Shown here: piece by piece, positions 1 through 5,224 of the stretch
Numbering within the stretch: the stretch's first letter is position 1
How the letters are laid out: each line of letters starts with the position of its first letter
Assembly (NCBI GenBank): GCA_017414145.1
Contig: JAFPQL010000152.1
Location: forward strand, 1 to 5,371
DNA: 5,371 bases
Origin: Oscillospiraceae bacterium
GTDB lineage: Bacteria > Bacillota_A > Clostridia > Oscillospirales > Ruminococcaceae
Reading direction: 5' to 3'
The notes under the pieces: model-generated
What the model was told of the DNA's origin: nothing
Seen by the model: the letters and a program-made list of their open reading frames with translations, nothing else
Databases searched by the model: none
Translations under genes and position numbers: made by a program

Positions 1-230
1 AGCAGATCCACCGTGCAGACGCGGTAGAGCTTTTTGCGCTCGGCGAGGGACAGAGAGTCCATGACCTCTGCAATGTCTTTTCCGTGGTAATCCTCCAGCA
101 GGTTCTGCATGATCTTCGGGCTGGAATTGCCGCGGATGATTTTGATAATTTCACTTTCATAATCCGGGATGGATGCCACAGCCGCCTCGGTTTCAGCGGC
201 AACGGCAAGCCCCTGCTTTTCTTCTGCCAC
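1..230 (-). CDS. mgtE: MgtE-family magnesium transporter, N-terminal part (gene runs off the left edge)
   Basis: This is the first 76 codons of a protein that fits the cytoplasmic N-terminal domain of MgtE, the Mg2+-gated Mg2+ channel/transporter of the inner membrane. The visible signature is a stretch with HGKDIAEVMDSLSLAERKKLY, the 'xxADIAEvLeeLppeeRxxLfrll' helical repeat typical of MgtE_N. The CBS domains and membrane helices would lie beyond the window. I chose the GTG at 230 because GGAGG (plus-strand 240-244) lies 9 nt upstream. An in-frame TTG at 251 also opens the frame, directly after a stop, but it has no Shine-Dalgarno sequence. The first 20 or so residues are Ala/Glu-rich and probably disordered. 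Transcription starts from a consensus promoter far upstream, and a terminator stands between promoter and start codon, so expression is probably attenuated. The family call rests on about 75 residues, so it is likely rather than certain. Confidence 0.75.
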   Translation of the reverse strand, partial: MAEEKQGLAVAAETEAAVASIPDYESEIIKIIRGNSSPKIMQNLLEDYHGKDIAEVMDSLSLAERKKLYRVCTVDL

Positions 231-495
231 GCTTGGACGCCTCCGTTTCAATCATGAAATCTGTCGCGGATCTCATGACAGTCTGAACGGACAAAAGGGC
301 ATAAAAAACCCCTGTATGACTTTCATGCGGTCAGACAGGGACGCAGATCTGCTGCGCGGTGCGGTACGGACGGCGGCTTTCGCGTTCTGCCCGATGCACT
401 GCTCTTGCAGCGGATTGCGGTAAATGCCCGTTTGAGCCGCAACTGTCACCGTTTGCCACCGTACTCACCTCACTTTAGAATAGCCGTTTTGCAAC
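231..495 (-). promoter_or_regulatory. Long structured 5' leader of mgtE (candidate riboswitch or attenuator)
   Basis: About 265 nt lie between the predicted transcription start and the GTG start. By hand I see an outer helix of 8 bp (455-462 with 370-377). Inside it is a 5-bp helix (447-451 with 392-396) closing a three-way junction. The junction carries one hairpin with 6 bp (437-442 with 415-420) and a second with 6 bp and an AAGA loop (407-412 with 397-402). An intrinsic terminator follows at 303-340. The segment 443-451 (CGGUGACAG) can instead pair with the 5' arm of that terminator (328-338), nine pairs with a 2-nt bulge, which would be an antiterminator. Mg2+ transporter genes of Firmicutes are often controlled by the M-box (ykoK) riboswitch, but I cannot align this leader to the M-box motifs I remember. 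The ligand is therefore left open. The region also contains a possible 42-codon leader ORF. Confidence 0.6.
303..340 (-). terminator. Intrinsic terminator inside the mgtE leader
   Basis: On the minus strand CCCTGTCTGAC (340-330), a 9-nt loop, and GTCATACAGGG (320-310) form an 11-position stem with one C/U mismatch. One further G and six T residues (308-303) follow. It lies about 155-190 nt after the transcription start and about 70 nt before the mgtE start codon, so it would stop transcription before the gene. This position is the hallmark of an attenuator. Confidence 0.85.
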
Positions 496-501
496 AAGAT
501 T

Positions 502-530
502 ATTATATCAGATTTTTTATTGCGTGTCAA
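502..530 (-). promoter_or_regulatory. Sigma-A promoter of the mgtE leader
   Basis: On the minus strand a perfect TTGACA (-35, plus coordinates 525-530) and a perfect TATAAT (-10, 502-507) are separated by 17 bp with an A/T-rich spacer. Transcription should begin near 495. Such a strong promoter ahead of a long leader with a terminator fits a gene regulated by termination rather than by initiation. It lies back to back with the promoter of the 614 gene, with 31 bp between the two -35 boxes. Confidence 0.9.
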
Positions 531-561
531 GAGAAAAATCGGGATTGCGGCGCCTTTTTTC

Positions 562-590
562 TTGACAAATCACGGGATTTGTTCTAAAAT
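562..590 (+). promoter_or_regulatory. Sigma-A promoter of the MmcQ/YjbR-type gene, with an overlapping dyad
   Basis: TTGACA (562-567) and TAAAAT (585-590) are separated by 17 bp. A perfect 7+7 inverted repeat, ACAAATC-acgg-GATTTGT (565-582), overlaps the -35 box and fills most of the spacer. A repressor bound there would block RNA polymerase, so this is a candidate operator. A chance dyad cannot be excluded. The leader before the ATG at 614 is short, with a Shine-Dalgarno-like AAGGAAAGG at 595-603. Confidence 0.8.
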
Positions 591-613
591 AAAGAAGGAA
601 AGGCGGTGTAAAA

Positions 614-1378
614 ATGAAAAAAGGACAGCATACGGATACCGACCGTGCGGCGGTACTGAAATTTGCGGCCGAGACATGGGGAACTGAGCCGGAATATCTC
701 TGGGCATCGGCACCGGATGCCTGCATCCTCCGTCACAGCGAAAACCGGAAGTGGTACGCGATTTTCATGCGCGTCAGCCGCAAAAGACTTGGGCTTTCCG
801 GCGACGGGCTCACCGATGTGCTCAATGTCAAATGCGACCCGATGATGACCGGCTCGCTGCTGCTGCAAAAGGGCATTCTGCCCGCTTATCACATGAACAA
901 GCAGAGCTGGGTCAGTGTGCTGCTGGACGGCACGGTTCCGTTTTCGCAGGCAGAGGCACTGCTCCGGATGAGCTATGCCGTCACCGCGCCCGCTGCTGTG
1001 CGGACGGCTGTCCGCACGGAGCCGAAGGCATGGCTGATACCCGCGAATCCGGCACTGTATGACATCGAAGGGGAGCTGGCCGGCACGGATGTCATCCGCT
1101 GGCATCAGTCCGCCCGGATGATCGAGGGCGACACCGTGTATATCTATGTGACGGCGCCGGTTTCTGCTGTGCGGTTCGCGTGCGAGGTCACTGCCGTCAA
1201 TCTGGAACCCTCCGTGATTCCGGGTGCGAAAAAGGAGATCGAGCTGCGCTGTGTCCGGCGGTTCCCGCCCGATCTGCTCCCGCTGGAGACACTCCGCGAT
1301 TACGGCGTATACGGGGTGCGGGGCGCATGCGGCGTGCCGGATGAACTGCTGGCGCTGATCCGGGACATTTCACGGTAA
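614..1378 (+). CDS. MmcQ/YjbR-family protein with C-terminal EVE/PUA-like domain
   Basis: This 254-residue protein has two parts. Residues of about 10-125 match the MmcQ/YjbR (DUF419) family, a CyaY-like fold sometimes called DNA-binding. Family hallmarks are the EPEYLW stretch (25-30), a segment with RKWYAIFM (45-52), NVKCDP (71-76), GILPAYHMNK (87-96) and a WVSVLLDG strand (99-106). After an Ala/Thr/Arg linker (about 122-137), residues 139-250 begin AWLIPANP and contain IRWHQS (161-166) and GDTVYIYV (172-179). This resembles EVE/PUA-like domains, which bind modified bases in DNA or RNA. The biochemical role is unknown; nucleic-acid binding is an inference from both domains. It is soluble, with no signal peptide or membrane segment. 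The ATG lies 10 nt after a purine-rich Shine-Dalgarno sequence. The gene is monocistronic, with its own promoter and a terminator just after the stop, and is divergent from mgtE. Confidence 0.8.
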   Translation: MKKGQHTDTDRAAVLKFAAETWGTEPEYLWASAPDACILRHSENRKWYAIFMRVSRKRLGLSGDGLTDVLNVKCDPMMTGSLLLQKGILPAYHMNKQSWVSVLLDGTVPFSQAEALLRMSYAVTAPAAVRTAVRTEPKAWLIPANPALYDIEGELAGTDVIRWHQSARMIEGDTVYIYVTAPVSAVRFACEVTAVNLEPSVIPGAKKEIELRCVRRFPPDLLPLETLRDYGVYGVRGACGVPDELLALIRDISR

Positions 1379-1385
1379 AACAAAA

Positions 1386-1426
1386 CCCGTCTGCGATGCG
1401 GAATGCAAAGCGGACGGGCATTTTTT
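1386..1426 (+). terminator. Intrinsic terminator, probably bidirectional, between convergent genes
   Basis: CCCGTCTGC (1386-1394) pairs with GCGGACGGG (1410-1418), giving a 9-bp stem with one G.U pair, and TTTTTT follows at 1421-1426. On the minus strand the same stem is followed by TTTTGTTTTA, so it can also terminate the hydrolase operon. That operon's stop codon lies at 1428, right at the edge of the structure. One hairpin serving two convergent transcripts is common in compact genomes. Confidence 0.85.
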
Positions 1427-1427
1427 G

Positions 1428-2192
1428 TTATTCAGCAGCACCGGCTTCCAGAAACCGGCGGACATCGGCAATCCAGATTTCCGGACGGTAGACCGCTTTG
1501 AAAATATGCGGATCGCCCTCGTAGCAGAGAATCTCTGTCTGCGGATACAGCGCCTTCAGACGGAGCGCCGATTTCTTTGCCAGCACCTCGTTCTTTTTGG
1601 TGCCGTGGAGAAAGAGAATGTGCGAACTCTGCGCCGCGTGTTCCCCGATGCGGCAGGAGCAGGCAGCCCGGACGAGCTGTTCGGCAGACTGTTCGCTCAT
1701 ATTGTCCGCAATCCTGAGATACGGTTCCAGATACTGTTCGGGCAGAAATTCCGTCTTAAAGCGCGCAAGGATCTTTTTGTCGCGCTGCTTTGACTTTTTG
1801 AGCAGCGTGCGGTATGACATCTGCATGACGCGCTCCGTGATCGCAGAAAAGGGCAGCAGCGGCGCGCCGTCCAGTATAAGCTGACGGACCGGAATCTTTG
1901 TTCTGCTCCAGAATGTCTGTGCAATCGCACCGCCGAGTGACATTCCGCACAGCACGGCGATTTCAGCGATCTGCTGTTCCGTGCAGTACTGCTCCAGCGT
2001 GTCGGCTTCCGCTTCGAGCGAGACAAATTCGCTCGGCGCTTCCTCCGTATGGGCGCTGAGTGCCGGGACAATGATCCGGTAATCCGGCGAGAAGGCGCTG
2101 ATCTGCGGCTGCCAGACCTGCCACGGGGTCAGCATCCCGTGAATCAGGAACATGACCGGCTTGCCGGGGGTTCCGCATTCATGAAATATCAT
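1428..2192 (-). CDS. Alpha/beta-hydrolase fold protein
   Basis: This is a 254-residue soluble hydrolase of the alpha/beta superfamily; the substrate is not predictable. Visible features are the oxyanion-side HG (residues 18-19, in MFLIHGM), the nucleophile elbow GMSLGG with Ser85 (83-88), a helical lid region of about 115-185, a strand ILFLHG (192-197), and a late His229 in GDPHIFKA as the likely catalytic base. The usual Asp after the FLHG strand is not obvious; the loop reads TKKNE, so Glu202 is the best candidate acid. I start at the ATG at 2192. It lies 4 nt after the stop of the phosphatase gene and has no strong ribosome-binding site of its own, which points to translational coupling. 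The frame stays open further upstream, but that part lies inside the phosphatase gene and reads as Arg/Cys/Ser-rich shadow sequence. It is the last gene of the tgt operon. Confidence 0.8.
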   Translation of the reverse strand: MIFHECGTPGKPVMFLIHGMLTPWQVWQPQISAFSPDYRIIVPALSAHTEEAPSEFVSLEAEADTLEQYCTEQQIAEIAVLCGMSLGGAIAQTFWSRTKIPVRQLILDGAPLLPFSAITERVMQMSYRTLLKKSKQRDKKILARFKTEFLPEQYLEPYLRIADNMSEQSAEQLVRAACSCRIGEHAAQSSHILFLHGTKKNEVLAKKSALRLKALYPQTEILCYEGDPHIFKAVYRPEIWIADVRRFLEAGAAE

Positions 2193-2196
2193 TCGT

Positions 2197-2979
2197 TCAC
2201 ATCCATTCACAGGGCGGCAGCGGGACTCCCTCCGGATACCGCACGGCCGCGACGACCGTGATATTATCCCGTGCGCCTTTTCTGAGTGCGAGCTGCACCA
2301 GCGCGTCCAGACGCTCCGGCAGGGGCATCGGCTCCGCGAGCACAGCCGCGATTTCGCGGTCTGCGGCATATTCCGTCAGGCCGTCCGTGCAGGCGAGCAG
2401 CAGCTCTCCGGGCTGAAGTCCCTGCGGAATCACCGAAACATCGGGCTTCGGTGCCGTGTCCGGATTTCCCATGACCGACAGGACAATGTGCCGGTGCGTG
2501 TGGGATTTCTTTTCGTCCTCGGTCAGTGTGCCCTCCTCATAGAGCATCTGAACCAGTGTCTGGTCGCGGCTGAGCTGTTCGAGTACGCCGCCGCGCAGAC
2601 GGTACAGTCTGGAGTCGCCGACATTGAACAGATGCAGGGCATTTGATTCGTCGATGCCGAAGCCGCAGAGCGTTGCCTGCATACCGGACAGCTCCTCCTG
2701 TTTGCGGCTCATGGCGGTGATTTCGGCGTGAATATCGAGGATCCGGCGCTTCAGGTTGACCTTGTGGCTGAATTTGACGGCGGAGAGCAGCTTCAGACAG
2801 GTCTCGGATGCGACCTCTCCTGCCGACGCCCCGGAGACACCGTCGCTGACCGCGGCGAGAAACGGCGCTTCAGCTGCGATCTGCAGCGAGCCGTGGGTAC
2901 GGACAGCGCGGTGCAGCAGCATGGCATCCTCATTGTGATCGGGCAGACCTTTTTCGGTGATGCCGCAGCAATAATACAT
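2197..2979 (-). CDS. PP2C-family serine/threonine protein phosphatase
   Basis: This 260-residue, metal-dependent (Mn2+/Mg2+) PPM/PP2C phosphatase is related to bacterial Stp/PrpC, which reverse Hanks-type kinase phosphorylation. Family motifs appear in order: NED (16-18), SDGVSG with metal ligand Asp46 (45-50), GDSRLYRLR (121-129), DQTLVQMLYEEG (139-150), CTDGLTEY with Asp199 (197-204), and GARDNITVV with Asp238 (235-243). All expected metal-binding acids are present, so it should be active. There is no membrane segment or extra sensor domain, and the length is normal for the stand-alone enzyme. The ATG is preceded by GGAAAGAAG (plus-strand 2983-2991). It follows tgt by 33 nt and is followed by the hydrolase after 4 nt. 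The usual partner kinase PrkC is not next to it in this window, so the symbol stp/prpC is not assigned. Confidence 0.9.
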   Translation of the reverse strand: MYYCCGITEKGLPDHNEDAMLLHRAVRTHGSLQIAAEAPFLAAVSDGVSGASAGEVASETCLKLLSAVKFSHKVNLKRRILDIHAEITAMSRKQEELSGMQATLCGFGIDESNALHLFNVGDSRLYRLRGGVLEQLSRDQTLVQMLYEEGTLTEDEKKSHTHRHIVLSVMGNPDTAPKPDVSVIPQGLQPGELLLACTDGLTEYAADREIAAVLAEPMPLPERLDALVQLALRKGARDNITVVAAVRYPEGVPLPPCEWM

Positions 2980-3012
2980 ATACTTCTTTCCTTTTTTGCA
3001 GATTGGGGCAGC

Positions 3013-4149
3013 TTACGACCGGCGCAGTCTGCCCAGCTGATCGGAATGCGCGGCACGGAACGCCGCAAAGCGGTCTTCGTCCAGTGCCTGCCGGATTTCG
3101 GTCATCAGATTGTTGTAGAACCAGAGATTGTGCTGCACGGCCAGTCTGCCCGCAAGCTGTTCGCCGGCCTTGAACAGGTGGCGGATGTAGGCGCGGGAGA
3201 AATTCTGGCAGGTCGGGCAGCCGCAGCCCTCCTCAATCGGGCGGGGGTCTGTCTCAAATTCCTTGTTTGTCAGGTGCATGATGCCGTCCCATGTGAATAC
3301 GGTTGCGTGGCGGGCATTGCGTGAGGGCATGACACAGTCAAAGAGGTCGATGCCGCGTGCGACGCCCTCAACCAGATTCTGCGGCGTGCCGACGCCCATG
3401 AGATAGCGAATCTTATGCTCCGGCATATGCGGGGCGACCTGCTCGATGATGTCATACATGACCTCTGTCGGCTCACCGACGGCAAGTCCGCCGATGGCAT
3501 AGCCGTCCAGATCCAGCTCCGCGATCTGCTTCATGTGCCGGATGCGCAGATCGGCAAAGGTGCATCCCTGATTGATGCCGAATAACAGCTGATGCGGGTT
3601 GATCGTGTCGGGGAGAGCGTTGAGGCGCCGCATCTCTGTCTGACAGCGCATCAGCCAGCGGGTCGTGCGGTCGCAGCTCTGCTCGGCATAGCGGTAGGGG
3701 GCGGGGTTTTCCACGCATTCGTCAAACGCCATGGCAATCGTCGAGCCGAGGTTTGACTGGATGCGCATACTCTCCTCCGGTCCCATGAAAATCTGCTTTC
3801 CGTCCACATGGGAACGGAAGGTCACCCCTTCTTCCTTGATCTTGCGCAGCTTGGCGAGCGAGAACACCTGAAATCCGCCGGAGTCGGTCAGAATCGGCTT
3901 CTTCCAGCCGGTAAACCCGTGCAGGCCGCCCATTTTCCGGACAATCCTGTCGCCGGGGCGGACATGAAGATGATAGGTGTTGCACAGCATGACCTGACAG
4001 TTGACCTGTTCCAGATCGCGTGCGGACAGGGCGCCCTTGATCGCGCCTGCCGTTGCGACATTCATGAAGGCGGGGGTCTGAAAATCCCCGTGAACCGTGT
4101 GAAAAACGCCGCGGCGGGCGGTTTGTTCCGTCTTAATGAGTTCAAACAT
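3013..4149 (-). CDS. tgt: tRNA-guanine(34) transglycosylase (TGT)
   Basis: This enzyme exchanges guanine at position 34 of GUN-anticodon tRNAs (Asp, Asn, His, Tyr) for a 7-deazaguanine base, normally preQ1, in queuosine synthesis. The 378 residues match the family's usual length. Visible motifs are TDSGGFQVFSL with the general-base Asp89 (88-98), the substrate-pocket GGLAVGE (220-226), GVGTPQNLVEGVARGIDLFDCVMPSRNAR with nucleophile Asp271 (252-280), and the zinc site Cys309, Cys311, Cys314 and His340. The LAVG motif is the bacterial, preQ1-type version. However, some Clostridia are reported to salvage queuine directly with a bacterial-type TGT, so the substrate is not settled by sequence alone. 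I start at the ATG at 4149 because AAGGAG (plus 4159-4164) lies 9 nt upstream. An ATG 45 nt earlier would lie beside the -10 box. It is the first gene of an operon with a PP2C phosphatase and a hydrolase. Confidence 0.97.
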   Translation of the reverse strand: MFELIKTEQTARRGVFHTVHGDFQTPAFMNVATAGAIKGALSARDLEQVNCQVMLCNTYHLHVRPGDRIVRKMGGLHGFTGWKKPILTDSGGFQVFSLAKLRKIKEEGVTFRSHVDGKQIFMGPEESMRIQSNLGSTIAMAFDECVENPAPYRYAEQSCDRTTRWLMRCQTEMRRLNALPDTINPHQLLFGINQGCTFADLRIRHMKQIAELDLDGYAIGGLAVGEPTEVMYDIIEQVAPHMPEHKIRYLMGVGTPQNLVEGVARGIDLFDCVMPSRNARHATVFTWDGIMHLTNKEFETDPRPIEEGCGCPTCQNFSRAYIRHLFKAGEQLAGRLAVQHNLWFYNNLMTEIRQALDEDRFAAFRAAHSDQLGRLRRS

Positions 4150-4182
4150 CAAACATAGCTCCTTCTGACTGATTCCTATAAC

Positions 4183-4211
4183 ATCATACCACAATCGGGC
4201 GCAGATTGCAA
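4183..4211 (-). promoter_or_regulatory. tgt: Sigma-A promoter of the tgt operon
   Basis: On the minus strand TTGCAA (-35, 4206-4211) and TATGAT (-10, 4183-4188) are 17 bp apart. The transcript would start near 4176 and have a leader of about 27 nt. That leaves room for the Shine-Dalgarno sequence but no riboswitch, so I see no preQ1 aptamer here. Confidence 0.75.
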
Positions 4212-4246
4212 GAGGCTTTCCGGATTCTTTTCAGATTCTGCTTTTT

Positions 4247-4426
4247 TTAAGGCAACACCGCACAAAGTCCGCCTGACGGCTTGGCGGCGCATCTGCTTGC
4301 ATCTTTTCCGTCATCCTGCACAGAAACTCCTTGCCGGGCGTCAGCCCGGCGGCGTCATTTCTATACAATCTGACGAAAAATCTGACTGCACATCTGCACC
4401 ACCGGCTCTGTGCGGTGTTGCCTTAA
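4247..4426. mobile_element. MITE-like 180-bp element with perfect 18-bp terminal inverted repeats
   Basis: The left end TTAAGGCAACACCGCACA (4247-4264) is the exact reverse complement of the right end (4409-4426). Inside are concentric palindromes. TTTTCCGTCA (4304-4313) pairs with TGACGAAAAA (4371-4380) with one mismatch, and around the same centre lies the perfect GCCGGGC-gtca-GCCCGGC hairpin (4333-4350). A smaller CCGCC/GGCGG hairpin sits near the left end (4269-4287). No credible coding sequence is present. It lies in the intergenic gap between the divergent tgt and radC promoters, 35 bp from one -35 box and 15 bp from the other. The ends begin and finish with TTAA, so a TTAA or TA target duplication is possible but cannot be told from the repeat itself. 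A non-autonomous, transposase-mobilised element is the best reading. A dispersed structural repeat of the REP/BIME kind is the alternative. Confidence 0.7.
4333..4350. repeat. Perfect internal palindrome of the MITE-like element
   Basis: GCCGGGC, the tetranucleotide GTCA, and GCCCGGC form a 7-bp all-G/C hairpin. It has no T-run on either side, so it is not an intrinsic terminator. It sits at the centre of a larger inverted repeat (4304-4313 with 4371-4380). Confidence 0.85.
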
Positions 4427-4441
4427 TTGCAGACGCCCGGA

Positions 4442-4470
4442 TTGACAAACAGGCGGAAATCTGGTATCAT
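4442..4470 (+). promoter_or_regulatory. Sigma-A promoter of radC-uvrB
   Basis: TTGACA (4442-4447) and TATCAT (4465-4470) are separated by 17 bp. Transcription should start near 4477. No LexA-type GAAC-N4-GTTC operator is seen around it, so SOS control is not evident. The leader carries a short hairpin, TGTCAG-ggga-CTGACA (4481-4496), just before the ribosome-binding site region. Confidence 0.8.
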
Positions 4471-4526
4471 ATGAGATAGATGTCAGGGGACTGACAGAAT
4501 CAGAAGCTCGGACGGAGGGAAAGCAT

Positions 4527-5213
4527 ATGGCGGATCACCGGCATGACGGACACCGCAGTCGGATGCGGGAACGGTTCCTGAAATCAAACCTGTATTCCTT
4601 TCAGCCGCATGAAATGCTGGAAATGCTGCTGTTTCATGCGATTCCGCGGTCTGACACCAATCCGGTCGGCCATGCGCTGCTTGACCGCTTCGGCAGTCTG
4701 CACGGTGTTCTGTCCGCAGAGCCGACCGCGCTGCGCAGCGTGCCGGGCATGACAGACAATGCCGTTGTGATGATTCTGTTCCTGCGGCAGTTTTACGCGG
4801 AGGCTGTCAGTGAGCATTTTACCGGCAGACCGGTGGATTCCTTCGGTGCGGCCAAGGCGTTTTTCCAGCAGATTTACGCTTTTGAGGCGAACGAGGTGCT
4901 GCGGGTGCTCTTTCTGGACGAATCCCTCTGCATCCGGCGGATGGCGACGCTGCGCGAGGGCTTTCAGAACGCCGTATCGGTTCCGGTACGGCAGGTCTCG
5001 GAGCTCTGCTTTGCCGAGCACAGCCGGACCATCGTGCTGGCGCACAATCACCCCGGCTGCACCTGTGCGCCGTCTGCCGAAGATATTGCGGTCACGCGGC
5101 ATCTGGTCAAGGTGTTACGCGGCATGGAGATTGATTTGACCGACCACATCATTGTCGGATCGGACGGTGCCCGTTCCCTGCGGGAGGACGGCATTTTTCT
5201 CGGTCTGGACTGA
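4527..5213 (+). CDS. radC: RadC family (UPF0758) protein with JAMM metalloprotease-like domain
   Basis: This 228-residue protein has the normal RadC layout. Residues of about 5-95 are helical and include a helix-hairpin-helix-like segment ([12 protein letters not shown], 69-80). Residues of about 100-228 form the MPN/JAMM domain. The zinc motif HxHx7SxxD is complete: His173, His175, Ser183 and Asp186 (AHNHP, then CAPSAED). Glu123 in [10 protein letters not shown] is the likely upstream catalytic acid. The usual HNHPSGDPTPS reads [11 protein letters not shown] here, adding two cysteines in the active-site loop. RadC was once linked to DNA repair, but its biochemical role is unresolved. The ATG follows GGAGGGAAAG at a proper distance. 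It has its own promoter and lies 11 nt upstream of uvrB, so the two are probably co-transcribed. Confidence 0.93.
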   Translation: MADHRHDGHRSRMRERFLKSNLYSFQPHEMLEMLLFHAIPRSDTNPVGHALLDRFGSLHGVLSAEPTALRSVPGMTDNAVVMILFLRQFYAEAVSEHFTGRPVDSFGAAKAFFQQIYAFEANEVLRVLFLDESLCIRRMATLREGFQNAVSVPVRQVSELCFAEHSRTIVLAHNHPGCTCAPSAEDIAVTRHLVKVLRGMEIDLTDHIIVGSDGARSLREDGIFLGLD

Positions 5214-5224
5214 TCGGAGGATAT

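Noticed and set aside
231..495. Assignment of the leader to the M-box (ykoK) riboswitch
   Set aside because: The gene context fits, but the conserved sequence blocks I remember are absent. Only an AGGUGAG string is shared, so I kept the class open.
169..587. Two plus-strand open frames (84 and 60 codons) antisense to the mgtE start and leader
   Set aside because: They lie opposite a well-supported promoter, leader and terminator, have no ribosome-binding sites, and encode low-complexity shadow-like peptides.
584..1105. 173-codon minus-strand frame antisense to the MmcQ/YjbR-type gene
   Set aside because: The plus-strand gene has a promoter, a ribosome-binding site, a terminator and family motifs. 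The antisense frame has none of these.
2193..2369. N-terminal extension of the hydrolase frame by 59 codons
   Set aside because: It lies inside the phosphatase gene and reads as Arg/Ser/Cys-rich shadow sequence. The hydrolase fold begins right after the ATG at 2192.
2728..3324. 198-codon plus-strand frame antisense to the phosphatase and tgt
   Set aside because: Both minus-strand genes show complete family motifs over this stretch. The plus frame crosses their boundary and matches no family I know.
4150..4194. Upstream ATG extending tgt by 15 codons
   Set aside because: It would start before the -10 box ends and has no Shine-Dalgarno sequence. The ATG at 4149 has AAGGAG at ideal spacing, and TGT homologues begin there.
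4297..4479. 60-codon plus-strand frame inside the MITE-like element
   Set aside because: It runs through the palindromes, the right terminal repeat and the radC promoter, with no ribosome-binding site.
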